Positions 1-6,199 are shown, numbered from the stretch's first letter. The stretch: 6,565 nucleotides of DNA from Sphingomicrobium sp. (GCA_030146725.1 JASLBJ010000183.1:1-6565), one strand, 5' to 3'. Notes: generated by a model from the sequence alone, not told the origin. Numbers and translations: made by a program.

Positions 1-133
1 GGAACACCTTGGTGATGCAGGCGGTCTTCAGCCCCTTCTCGGCTGCGCCCATCGTTGCGCGCAGGCCAGCGCCGCCGGCGCCGACGACGACCACGTCATA
101 GACATGGTCGATGATCTTGTAGTCGGCGCTCAA
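1..133 (-). CDS. sdhA: Succinate dehydrogenase flavoprotein subunit, N-terminal part (44 codons, cut by window edge)
   Basis: This is the start of the FAD-binding catalytic subunit of complex II, which oxidises succinate to fumarate on the cytoplasmic face of the inner membrane and feeds electrons to SdhB. The 44 visible residues begin (M)[19 protein letters not shown]. The dinucleotide-binding glycines (VVVGAGGAG, about residues 15-23) are followed by [21 protein letters not shown], the typical SdhA opening in alphaproteobacteria. No ATG or GTG fits the family start; a TTG at 131-133 does. It has GGAGG (140-144) six bases upstream and overlaps the sdhD stop as TTGA, so TTG is the likely start, translationally coupled to sdhD. 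The rest of the gene, and probably sdhB, lies beyond base 1. The family assignment is firm and the start codon is inferred. Confidence 0.95.
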   Translation of the reverse strand, partial: MSADYKIIDHVYDVVVVGAGGAGLRATMGAAEKGLKTACITKVF

Positions 134-525
134 GCTGCGCCTCCGAATGCAATGCGCGCGAGTGCGAACAGGGCGAGCGCCAGCCCGCCGACCGCCAGGA
201 ACAGCAGCAGGGTGTTGAGGGCGAAGTGATTGCCGGCGTCCTGGACGTAGTCGTCGACGACGACCTTGAGGCCGTCGAGCCCGTGGACGAACGAGGCGAT
301 CACGAACAGCGCCATCGGCACTGCGCCGCTTGGTGCGCGCAGCCATTCGGCGAGGGTTCGCTGGTCGAGCGAGGGGAGCATGAACAGCGAGGCGATCAGC
401 CACGTGCCGAGCAGCAGGAGCGCGATGCTGACGATGCGCTCGCCGACCCAGTGCCCGGCGACGTGACCGGTTGGGCGAAGCGGCGCGGCGTGAGGGTCGG
501 TCGTGGATGGCGTGGTTGGCGTCAT
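130..525 (-). CDS. sdhD: Succinate dehydrogenase cytochrome b membrane anchor, small subunit SdhD (131 aa)
   Basis: SdhD is one of two membrane anchors of complex II. It helps bind heme b and forms part of the ubiquinone site. The protein has three hydrophobic segments at about residues 31-50, 67-88 and 102-126. Family landmarks are [11 protein letters not shown] before the first helix (Arg30), His81 in FVHGLDGLK as the expected heme ligand, and DDYV at 91-94, whose Asp-Tyr pair matches the quinone-site DY of the E. coli protein. The N-terminal 25 or so residues are polar and rich in Pro and Thr. The ATG start (523-525) overlaps the sdhC stop as ATGA and has GGAGG (532-536) six bases upstream. 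A longer reading of this frame extends into sdhC, but it lacks family similarity and I rejected it. The residue correspondences are from memory of the family. Confidence 0.93.
   Translation of the reverse strand: MTPTTPSTTDPHAAPLRPTGHVAGHWVGERIVSIALLLLGTWLIASLFMLPSLDQRTLAEWLRAPSGAVPMALFVIASFVHGLDGLKVVVDDYVQDAGNHFALNTLLLFLAVGGLALALFALARIAFGGAA
134..144 (-). promoter_or_regulatory. Ribosome binding site that fixes the TTG start of sdhA
   Basis: On the minus strand, a perfect GGAGG (140-144) is followed by six bases and then TTG (131-133). The motif lies inside the last codons of sdhD. The same GGAGG-N6-start arrangement occurs at the sdhC/sdhD junction, which supports TTG as a real start rather than an annotation gap. 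Confidence 0.75.
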
Positions 526-917
526 AGCAGGCCTCCAAGGAGCGGCAGCCAGACCAGCGCGGTAAGGATCAACGCGCCGACGACGGTCATCACGGCGTAT
601 CGCTTGTTGATGCCGATCTCGAACCCAGAGCCGGTATCCATCACCAGGTGGCGGATGCCGGACAGCGTGTGCTGGAAAAAGGCCCACGTCAGGCCGATCA
701 GCACGAACAGGCCGAGCGGATGGCGGACCGTTGCGCTGAAGCGGTCGAACGCGGAGCCGCCCTCCGCAATCGCGTAGAGCCACCAGGTCAGCAGCACGAG
801 ACCGGCGACGGTCAGTGCCCCGCCGGTGATGCGGTGGAGGATCGAGACCAGCATATGCGGGCCCCATTTCCAGATGCCGAGATGGGGCGAGAGAGGTCGT
901 GTGCGCGTCGCGGCCAT
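522..917 (-). CDS. sdhC: Succinate dehydrogenase cytochrome b556 subunit SdhC (131 aa)
   Basis: SdhC is the larger-type membrane anchor of complex II. With SdhD it holds heme b and the ubiquinone site and fixes SdhA and SdhB to the inner membrane. The family signatures are clear: [12 protein letters not shown] at the N-terminus, SILHRITGG at 25-33 (Ser25 and Arg29 match the E. coli quinone-site residues), and [13 protein letters not shown] at 82-94, where His83 is the expected heme ligand. Three transmembrane segments lie at about residues 33-52, 68-87 and 107-127. I chose the ATG at 915-917, which gives [13 protein letters not shown], rather than the upstream in-frame start at 1011-1013, whose extra 32 residues do not look like SdhC. 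A purine-rich AAGGAAAGG (929-937) sits 11 bases upstream. It is the first gene of the operon and is coupled to sdhD by a 4-base overlap. Confidence 0.94.
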   Translation of the reverse strand: MAATRTRPLSPHLGIWKWGPHMLVSILHRITGGALTVAGLVLLTWWLYAIAEGGSAFDRFSATVRHPLGLFVLIGLTWAFFQHTLSGIRHLVMDTGSGFEIGINKRYAVMTVVGALILTALVWLPLLGGLL

Positions 918-959
918 GAGGGGCGAAGCCTTTCCTTGAGGTGCTGGACCAGCCGCGAA

Positions 960-1001
960 GGACAGGGATGCAGTGGCCGGGAACCGCTTAGGCCGCTGTC
1001 C
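960..1001. repeat. Loose dyad GGACAG...CTGTCC around the putative sdh promoter
   Basis: GGACAG (960-965) and CTGTCC (996-1001) are exact inverted copies 30 bases apart. Inside them lies a second pair, GGCC (976-979) and GGCC (991-994). The element covers the putative sdhC -10 region. It could be an operator or form an imperfect stem, but the spacers are unequal and chance is a fair explanation in GC-rich DNA. Confidence 0.25.
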
Positions 1002-1013
1002 AGGGAAGGGCAA
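985..1013 (-). promoter_or_regulatory. Candidate promoter for the sdh operon
   Basis: Reading the minus strand, TTGCCC (1008-1013) and TAAGCG (985-990) are separated by 17 bases, a sigma-70-like layout with weak hexamers. It would place transcription start near 978, leaving a leader of about 60 bases before sdhC. The -35 element matches TTGACA in four of six positions and the -10 is poor, so this is a tentative call. Confidence 0.3.
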
Positions 1014-1015
1014 GA

Positions 1016-1042
1016 TTGGCGATCGGTCTAACCGGCTATTAA
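1016..1042 (+). promoter_or_regulatory. Candidate promoter for the chemoreceptor gene
   Basis: TTGGCG (1016-1021) and TATTAA (1037-1042) are separated by 15 bases, slightly short for a sigma-70 promoter. The -10-like element is the most AT-rich stretch of the intergenic region. It overlaps the candidate CtrA-type box, so the site may be regulated. The -35 is weak and the call is tentative. Confidence 0.3.
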
Positions 1043-1043
1043 C
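1028..1043 (+). promoter_or_regulatory. Candidate CtrA-type binding site, CTAA-N7-TTAAC
   Basis: The alphaproteobacterial cell-cycle and motility regulator CtrA recognises TTAA-N7-TTAAC. Bases 1028-1043 read CTAA, seven bases, then TTAAC, matching eight of nine specified positions. TTAA is rare in this GC-rich sequence, which makes the match stand out. It lies 66-81 bases upstream of the chemoreceptor ATG and overlaps its possible -10 region, a plausible position for control. Known CtrA regulons often include flagellar and chemotaxis genes. Binding itself is inferred. Confidence 0.45.
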
Positions 1044-1108
1044 CAGCCGCGCCTACACGCTTGTCGCTAGCGAGAGCGCCGCGCGTGCGCAGTCAAGGGG
1101 ACAGGGCA

Positions 1109-2449
1109 ATGGACGACCAGCGTGAAGCCGAGGGGCAATATGATCTCGAGCTCGGGCTTCGGCTGTTCGACGAAGACGGGTCATTGCCCGAGCGGGCACA
1201 GGCGTTGTGGACGCTGATCGAGGAAGATGCGGCCGAGATCGCCGGTTATTACTGGAACCGTTACCGCCGCTCGCCCCAGGTCCCGGCGCCGATCAGCGAT
1301 GAAAAGCTCGAAGAGCTGAGCGCGCGGACCGTGCCGTTTCTCCGCGCCCACATCGGCAGCATTGCAAGCCCGGGCTGGACCGAGACCTGCCGCGATTATG
1401 TCGCGGCTGCGTTCGAACGCGGTGTCGGCATGTCGACACTGCTGGCGGGTCTCGCGGCCGAACTCGACGGGGTGGCGGTGGTGCTGCACCGGCGCGTGCC
1501 GGACGCGGCCGGGGTCCAGGAATGCATAAGGACCGCCAGCGACTGCATCATGATCGCTAAAGACGTGTTCATCTTCCACGCGATGGCGCTCACCCACGCC
1601 GCGTATCAGGGCCGCCAGCTGGAGAGCGCAGCGGAGTTCGACCGCAAGGTGATGTCGGTGGTCGGCCGCTGCACCGCCGAAAGCGACCAGCTGCGCGTAC
1701 AGGCGTCGACGACCTCGAGCAGCGCGCGCGGGATGCTTGGCAAGGCCAGCGAAGTGGCGGCAGCGGCCGAGCAGTCGGCGATTGCCATGCGCGAGGCTGC
1801 GCAGACGGCGGCGGGCCTGATCCGCGCGATTGAGGATGCGCGTTCGGAAGTCGAAGTGGCGGCGGGGATCGCGATCCGGGCGGGCGGCCAGGCCGAGGAA
1901 GCGGTCAAGGTCAGCCAGGCGCTGTCGAGCCATGTCGAAGCGATCGAGTCGATTCTCAGCCTGATCCGCGACATCGCCGGCCAGACCAACCTACTGGCGC
2001 TCAACGCCACCATCGAGGCGGCGCGTGCCGGAGACGCCGGGCGCGGGTTCGCGGTGGTTGCGCAGGAAGTGAAGAGCCTCGCTTCGCAGACCGCGCGGGC
2101 GACCGACGACATCACGACCAAGATCACGGCAATTCAGCAGGCGACGCGCCACACGGTCGATGCCAATGGCTCGATCCAGTCGACCGTCGAGGAAGTGCAG
2201 TCTTCGGCTGCGCGCATTCGCCAGGCGATGGAGCAGCAGGCCCATACGGTGACGATGATCACCGCGGCGGTCGACGAGACTGCGCTTGCCGCCGATTCGA
2301 TGAGCTCGACGATCGCCGCAATCCGCCTGGACACCGAGAACGTCGCCAAGGACATCGACCAGGTCGAGCAGGGTTTCGGACGCTTTTCGGAACAGTTTTC
2401 GGAATTCCAGACGACGACCAGGGCGTTCGTGAACGGGCTGGCGGCGTAG
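1109..2449 (+). CDS. Soluble methyl-accepting chemotaxis protein with a divergent globin-like sensor domain (446 aa)
   Basis: This is a cytoplasmic chemoreceptor; no segment is hydrophobic enough to cross the membrane and there is no HAMP domain. Residues 1-170 form an alpha-helical sensor region whose layout ([20 protein letters not shown], then a helix ending in AAAFERGVG) resembles the protoglobin domain of HemAT-type sensors. My hand alignment puts Phe102 where the heme-binding His is expected, so heme binding is doubtful. Residues 190-430 are a long, Ala-rich coiled coil with the MCP signalling tip at about 286-335, including [17 protein letters not shown] and [11 protein letters not shown], which bind CheW and CheA. 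The tail ends NGLAA with no NWETF-like CheR tether. I chose ATG 1109 because AAGGGG (1095-1100) lies eight bases upstream; an in-frame TTG at 1061 would add 16 residues without a binding site. The MCP call is firm and the globin call moderate. Confidence 0.9.
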   Translation: MDDQREAEGQYDLELGLRLFDEDGSLPERAQALWTLIEEDAAEIAGYYWNRYRRSPQVPAPISDEKLEELSARTVPFLRAHIGSIASPGWTETCRDYVAAAFERGVGMSTLLAGLAAELDGVAVVLHRRVPDAAGVQECIRTASDCIMIAKDVFIFHAMALTHAAYQGRQLESAAEFDRKVMSVVGRCTAESDQLRVQASTTSSSARGMLGKASEVAAAAEQSAIAMREAAQTAAGLIRAIEDARSEVEVAAGIAIRAGGQAEEAVKVSQALSSHVEAIESILSLIRDIAGQTNLLALNATIEAARAGDAGRGFAVVAQEVKSLASQTARATDDITTKITAIQQATRHTVDANGSIQSTVEEVQSSAARIRQAMEQQAHTVTMITAAVDETALAADSMSSTIAAIRLDTENVAKDIDQVEQGFGRFSEQFSEFQTTTRAFVNGLAA

Positions 2450-2475
2450 CGGGGCAGAAGTCCGAGGGAGTCGCA

Positions 2476-2496
2476 ATGACCGGTGCGCTGATCTAA
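2476..2496 (+). other. Six-codon mini-ORF upstream of the SDR gene, possible leader peptide
   Basis: ATG ACC GGT GCG CTG ATC TAA encodes MTGALI. It has a good ribosome binding site, GAGGGAG (2464-2470), five bases upstream. Its stop lies ten bases before the SDR start, which has no clear binding site of its own, and it is in a different frame from that gene. It may deliver ribosomes to the SDR gene by reinitiation. Chance is possible for so short an ORF. Confidence 0.35.
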
Positions 2497-2504
2497 GTGC
2501 GCAC
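2483..2504 (+). promoter_or_regulatory. Hairpin just before the SDR start codon
   Basis: GTGCGC (2483-2488) and GCGCAC (2499-2504) form a perfect 6-bp stem with a 10-base loop, ending two bases before the SDR ATG. The stem overlaps the mini-ORF, so ribosomes translating the latter would melt it. It lacks a T tract and is not a terminator. A role in translational control is inferred. Confidence 0.35.
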
Positions 2505-2506
2505 GA

Positions 2507-3208
2507 ATGAACATCCTGATCACCGGCTCCAGCCGCGGCATCGGCGCAGCTGCATCTGCGCTTCTACAATCTTCGGGTCACGCGGTGGCCGGACATTCGA
2601 GCCGCGGTGGCGGCGGGCTGATCGGCGCCGACCTGATCGATCCGGCAGCGCCACGCGCCTTGTGGGAGGCTGCGCTCGACCAGCTCGGCGGACGGATCGA
2701 CGTGCTGGTCAACAATGCCGGCGTCTATGAGGAGGCTGCGGACGACGTCGACGACGCCGCATGGCAGGCCGCCTGGTCGCGCACCTTGACCGTCAACCTG
2801 CAGGCGTCGGCCGACCTCAGCCGCCTCGCCGTACAGCACTTCAGGACAAGTGGCGGCGGGCGGATCGTCAATGTCGCGAGCCGCGCGGCCTATCGCGGCG
2901 ACTCGCCTGCGCACTGGCATTATGCGGCGTCCAAGGCGGGCATGATCGCGATGACCAAGAGCATCGCACGCGGCTATGCGCGAGACGGCATTCTCGCCTT
3001 CGCGGTATGTCCGGGCTACACCGTCACGGAGATGACCGAGGAGTATCTCCAGAGCCGTGGCGGGCTGGCGATGCTCGGCGACATTCCGCTGGGCCGCGTG
3101 GCGAGCGCCGATGAGGTCGGCGAGACGATCCGCTGGCTTAGCGTCGATGCGCCCGCGTCGGCGACCGGCACGGTGATCGACGTCAACGGGGCGAGTTATG
3201 TGCGGTGA
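2507..3208 (+). CDS. Short-chain dehydrogenase/reductase (classical SDR), substrate unknown (233 aa)
   Basis: This is a single-domain NAD(P)-dependent oxidoreductase of the classical SDR family, expected to be cytoplasmic. It carries TGSSRGIG at 6-13 (cofactor-binding loop), NNAG at 69-72, Asn97 in TVNL, and the catalytic set Ser125, Tyr139 and Lys143 in HYAASKAG, followed by the PG motif at 169-170. The closing VIDVNGASYVR is the usual SDR C-terminus, where many relatives have DGG. The basic Arg10 and Arg33 near the adenine ribose hint at NADP(H) preference; this is inference. The length is slightly short (the usual is about 245-255), mainly because the segment after the second strand is compact. 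The ATG is placed by the MNILITG opening, although no clear Shine-Dalgarno precedes it. The stop overlaps the prmA start, so the two are probably cotranslated. Sequence alone does not reveal the substrate. Confidence 0.92.
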   Translation: MNILITGSSRGIGAAASALLQSSGHAVAGHSSRGGGGLIGADLIDPAAPRALWEAALDQLGGRIDVLVNNAGVYEEAADDVDDAAWQAAWSRTLTVNLQASADLSRLAVQHFRTSGGGRIVNVASRAAYRGDSPAHWHYAASKAGMIAMTKSIARGYARDGILAFAVCPGYTVTEMTEEYLQSRGGLAMLGDIPLGRVASADEVGETIRWLSVDAPASATGTVIDVNGASYVR

Positions 3209-4107
3209 GCTGGCGCGCGACGGTCGATTGCACGCGTGCGCAGGCGGAGGCAGCGCCGGACACGGACCTTGCCTGGCCGAATGAGGATGCGCCCGTCCTC
3301 GTCGCCGACGAGCCTGATCCTGGACGGCCCGACGATTGGCTGATCCACGCCTATTTCGACTATCCTCCGTCGCCTGAAGAACTCCTCCTGTTGGCCGGGC
3401 TCGGCACGTCGGAACCGGCGGTCGAGGCGCTGCCGGACGCCGATTGGGTGACCATGAGCCAGTCGGGGCTGGAGCCTATCCGCGCCGGACGCTTTTTCGT
3501 TCATACCCCGACGTATTCCACGCATCCGCCCGGCACGATTGCACTGGAGATCGATGCCGGGCTGGCGTTCGGGACCGGCCAGCATGCGACTACCGCCGGT
3601 TGCCTGGAGGTGCTCGACGCGCTGGAGCGTGATGGCGAGCGCTTCGCCAGCATTGCGGATATCGGGACCGGCACGGGCCTGCTTGCGTTCGCCGCGCTGC
3701 GGCTGTGGCCGGATGCACGGTGCATTGCGACCGACATCGACCCGGTTGCGGTCGATGTCAGCCGAGACAATGCGGTCATCAACGCGGTGCCGCTTGGCGG
3801 CGGCGACGGGGAGCTGCTGCTGGCCGTGGCCGACGGGATGGACCTGCCGCTGCTGGCGGAACGTGCGCCGTTCGACCTGCTGATCGCCAACATCCTCGCC
3901 GGGCCGCTGATCGAGCTTGCGCCCGCGTTCGCCGGCGCTGTTGCACCGGGCGGGGTCGTGATCCTCGCCGGACTGCTCGACTCGCAGGCCGAGGCGGTGG
4001 CTCAGGCCTATGAAGCGCGGGGCCTCAGCCGCGTTCGCCAGAGCCCAGCGGAATGGCCGGTGCTCCTGCTTCGCCGGCCGCCGCACCCGCCACGCCAAGC
4101 TGGCTAA
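3205..4107 (+). CDS. prmA: Ribosomal protein L11 methyltransferase PrmA (300 aa)
   Basis: PrmA uses S-adenosylmethionine to methylate ribosomal protein L11 in the cytoplasm. The N-terminal third, opening SWRATVDCTRAQAE, corresponds to the L11-recognition domain. The catalytic domain has the family hallmarks AFGTGQHATT (121-130), DIGTGTGLLAFAAL (152-165, SAM-binding motif I), ATDIDPVAVDVSRDNA (175-190) and NILAGPLIELAP (229-240). The length is normal for the family. Translation most likely starts at GTG 3205-3207, which overlaps the SDR stop as GTGA and gives the expected SW near the N-terminus; a purine-rich GGGGCGAG lies about ten bases upstream. The last dozen or so residues (RRPPHPPRQAG) follow the normal LLLR end and fall within the stretch shared with the opposing peptidase gene. 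The family assignment is firm. Confidence 0.95.
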   Translation: MSWRATVDCTRAQAEAAPDTDLAWPNEDAPVLVADEPDPGRPDDWLIHAYFDYPPSPEELLLLAGLGTSEPAVEALPDADWVTMSQSGLEPIRAGRFFVHTPTYSTHPPGTIALEIDAGLAFGTGQHATTAGCLEVLDALERDGERFASIADIGTGTGLLAFAALRLWPDARCIATDIDPVAVDVSRDNAVINAVPLGGGDGELLLAVADGMDLPLLAERAPFDLLIANILAGPLIELAPAFAGAVAPGGVVILAGLLDSQAEAVAQAYEARGLSRVRQSPAEWPVLLLRRPPHPPRQAG

Positions 4108-6187
4108 GCATGAACGCGTAATATTCCGCGATCGAGCGGAAGCGTTCGAAACGTCCCGACTTGCCGCCATGCCCCGCCTCCATGTTGACGCGGAAGATCA
4201 GCGGATTGCTGTCGGTCTTCAGCGCTCGGAGGCGAGCGACATATTTCGCCGGCTCAAAATATTGCACCTGGCTGTCCCACAGGCCGGTGCCGACGAACAT
4301 CGCCGGATAGGCCTTCCGCGCGAGCTGGTCGTACGGCGAGTAGGACAGCATGTAGTCGTAATAGCGCTGGTCCGTGGGATTGCCCCACTCGTCATATTCG
4401 TTGGTGGTCAGCGGGATCGAGGCATCGAGCATCGTCGTCACGACGTCGACGAACGGCACCTGGCTGACGATCACGCGATAGTCCTGCGGGGCGATGTTGG
4501 CGACTGCGCCCATCAGCAGCCCGCCGGCACTTCCGCCGAGTGCCGCGACCCGGTTCTTCGACGCATAGCCCTGCGCGGTGAGGAAGCGGGTGACGTCGAT
4601 GAAGTCGTTGAAGCTATTGACCTTGTTCAGCAGATGACCCTGGTCGTACCAGGCGCGGCCCATTTCCTGCCCGCCGCGGATGTGGGCGATTGCATAGACC
4701 ATGCCGCGGTCGAGCAGGCTCGGAACGGTCGACGAGAACGCAGGATCGCTCGAAGCGCCATAGCTGCCATAGGCATATTGGAGCATCGCAGCGGTGCCGT
4801 CGCGCTTGAAGCCCTTGCGGTAGACGAGGCTGACCGGAATGCGCGTGCCGTCGCGCGCCGGCGCCCACACCCGCTCGGTCGTGTATCGCGCCGGATCGTA
4901 GCCGGGCGCGGGCGTGCGCTTGAGCACGGTGCGCTTGCCAGTGGCGGCATCGACTTCGTAAACGATCGTCGGAGCGGTCAGCGAGTCATAGGCGTAGCGC
5001 AGGCGGGTCGAGGAGACCTCGCGATTGTCGCCGATCTCCATCGCGAACGCCGGCTCTTCCGAACTGACGAAGCTCGATCGGCCCGCATTGGTTCGCAACC
5101 GCAGCCGCTTGTTGCCGCCCGAGCGCTCCTCGATGGCGATGAAGCTGTTGAACGGCTCGAAGTTCTCGATGAACACGTTGGGATCGTGGGGCACGAGGTC
5201 GGCCCAGGCGGCGCGTCCGCCTGCAGCGCCGTCGGGCGCGGTCATCAGCTTGTAATTGGGGGCGTTCCAGTTGGTGCGGACGATCCAGCGGTTGCCGACG
5301 TGATCGGCCTGATAGCGGAACTCGCGCTCGCGCGGCGCAAGGACGGCGAATTCGCCCGGGCTGGCGGCACTGGTGCAGCGCTGTTCGTTGCTGACCGTGC
5401 TCTGCAGCAGGATGCAGATGTACTTGTCGTCGCTGGTCCGGCCGAGCCCCATGTAGAAACTCTCGTCGCGTTCCTCATAGACCAGCCGGTCGGCCGCAGC
5501 GGGGGTGCCCAGCACATGCGCCTTGACCCGCTTGCTGAGCAGGGTGACCGGGTCCTTCTCGATATAGAAGATGGTGCGGTTGTCGTCCGCCCAGGCGATG
5601 TCAGACTCGGCGTTCTCGATGACGTCGGCGCGGGTCGCTCCGGTGGCGAGGTCCTTGACCTTGAGCTTGTACTGGCGCCGGCCGACCACGTCCTCGGCAT
5701 AGGCGAGCAGGCGGTTGTCGGGGCTGACATGCCAGCTGCTGACCGCGAAGAAGGCGTGGCCACGGGCCATCGCAGGCTGGTCGAGCAGGATTTCCTCGCG
5801 CGCGGTGAGGCTGCCGCGCTTGCGCGCGAGAATGGGATAGTCCTGCCCGGCGTTGAAGCGCGTGTAGTAGAAATAGCCGCGCTGGCGCACCGGCACGCTG
5901 GCGTCGTCCTGCTTGATGCGGCCGACGATCTCGCGGAACAGCTGCTCCTCGAGCGGCTTCAAAGGGGCGAGCTGCGCGTCGGCGTAGCGGTTCTCGGCAT
6001 TGAGATGGGCCAGCATCTCGGGGTTCTTGCGGGTGTCGTCGCGAAGCCAGTAATATTCGTCGATGCGGTCCTTGGGGCCCTTCACGGTATAGGGCTTCTT
6101 GGCTGCGACCGGCGGTGCGGCAGCCGGTTGGGCAGAGACCAGGCCGGGCAGCGCCGCAAGCGCCATCATTGCCATCAATCGCTTCAT
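4025..6187 (-). CDS. ptrB: S9A serine peptidase, oligopeptidase B type, with signal peptide (720 aa)
   Basis: This is a prolyl oligopeptidase-family enzyme that cuts short peptides, in the oligopeptidase B branch after Arg or Lys. A beta-propeller covers about residues 90-435 and an alpha/beta-hydrolase domain follows. The catalytic triad is Ser553 in GGSAGGLLMGA, Asp638 in GTGLWDSQVQYFEPAKYVA and His673 in EAGHGGKSGRF. IRGGQEMGRAWYDQG and LTTNEYDEWGNP are oligopeptidase B hallmarks, the latter carrying acidic residues (Glu597, Asp599, Glu600) in the region that recognises basic side chains. MKRLMAMMALAALPGLVSA is a signal peptide with likely cleavage after residue 19, so the enzyme is probably periplasmic, unlike E. 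coli oligopeptidase B. I chose ATG 6185-6187 because GGGAG (6195-6199) lies seven bases upstream; the ATG two codons earlier is too close to it. It follows ligA by 60 bases and may be cotranscribed. The last 25 or so residues are Ala/Gly/Pro-rich and overlap prmA. Confidence 0.92.
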   Translation of the reverse strand: MKRLMAMMALAALPGLVSAQPAAAPPVAAKKPYTVKGPKDRIDEYYWLRDDTRKNPEMLAHLNAENRYADAQLAPLKPLEEQLFREIVGRIKQDDASVPVRQRGYFYYTRFNAGQDYPILARKRGSLTAREEILLDQPAMARGHAFFAVSSWHVSPDNRLLAYAEDVVGRRQYKLKVKDLATGATRADVIENAESDIAWADDNRTIFYIEKDPVTLLSKRVKAHVLGTPAAADRLVYEERDESFYMGLGRTSDDKYICILLQSTVSNEQRCTSAASPGEFAVLAPREREFRYQADHVGNRWIVRTNWNAPNYKLMTAPDGAAGGRAAWADLVPHDPNVFIENFEPFNSFIAIEERSGGNKRLRLRTNAGRSSFVSSEEPAFAMEIGDNREVSSTRLRYAYDSLTAPTIVYEVDAATGKRTVLKRTPAPGYDPARYTTERVWAPARDGTRIPVSLVYRKGFKRDGTAAMLQYAYGSYGASSDPAFSSTVPSLLDRGMVYAIAHIRGGQEMGRAWYDQGHLLNKVNSFNDFIDVTRFLTAQGYASKNRVAALGGSAGGLLMGAVANIAPQDYRVIVSQVPFVDVVTTMLDASIPLTTNEYDEWGNPTDQRYYDYMLSYSPYDQLARKAYPAMFVGTGLWDSQVQYFEPAKYVARLRALKTDSNPLIFRVNMEAGHGGKSGRFERFRSIAEYYAFMLSQLGVAGAAAGEAGAPAIPLGSGERG
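4054..4080. terminator. GC-rich hairpin inside the convergent overlap, weak candidate for transcription arrest
   Basis: GGCCGGTG (4055-4062) pairs with CGCCGGCC (4072-4079), an 8-bp stem with one T-G pair and a 9-base loop; T4054-G4080 can add a ninth pair. It sits in the middle of the prmA/peptidase overlap and reads as a stem on both strands. There is no T run on either side, so it is not a classical intrinsic terminator, and codon constraints from two genes may explain it. Confidence 0.25.
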
Positions 6188-6199
6188 CTTCATGCTCCC
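6188..6199 (-). promoter_or_regulatory. Ribosome binding site that decides the peptidase start
   Basis: On the minus strand, GGGAG (6195-6199) is followed by C, then ATG AAG ATG. Only the second ATG (6185-6187) has a workable spacing of seven bases; the first (6191-6193) has one. The difference is two residues at the front of the signal peptide. Confidence 0.6.

Larger units (their letters stand above)
948..1051. repeat. Exact 10-bp direct repeat ACCAGCCGCG, two copies in the divergent intergenic region
   Basis: ACCAGCCGCG occurs at 948-957 and again at 1042-1051, 94 bases apart start to start. The first copy lies in the sdhC leader and the second immediately overlaps the candidate CtrA-type box of the chemoreceptor gene. 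The match is exact and does not extend on either side. A shared regulator site is possible but unproven. Confidence 0.4.

Noticed and set aside
226..777. 183-codon plus-strand open frame over sdhD and sdhC
   Set aside because: It is an antisense shadow of two clearly recognised membrane proteins, with no family resemblance or binding site.
526..867. Upstream extension of the sdhD frame to a 245-residue protein
   Set aside because: The added 114 residues are Arg/Pro-rich and lie entirely over sdhC in another frame. The ATG at 523-525 has GGAGG and begins a normal-length SdhD.
918..1013. In-frame 32-residue extension of SdhC
   Set aside because: SdhC proteins normally begin a few residues before RPLSPHL, and the chosen ATG has a purine-rich AAGGAAAGG upstream. 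The extension overlaps the putative promoter.
1181..1933. 250-codon minus-strand open frame inside the chemoreceptor gene
   Set aside because: It is an Arg/His-rich antisense product of a GC-rich gene. The plus strand encodes an intact MCP signalling tip in this region.
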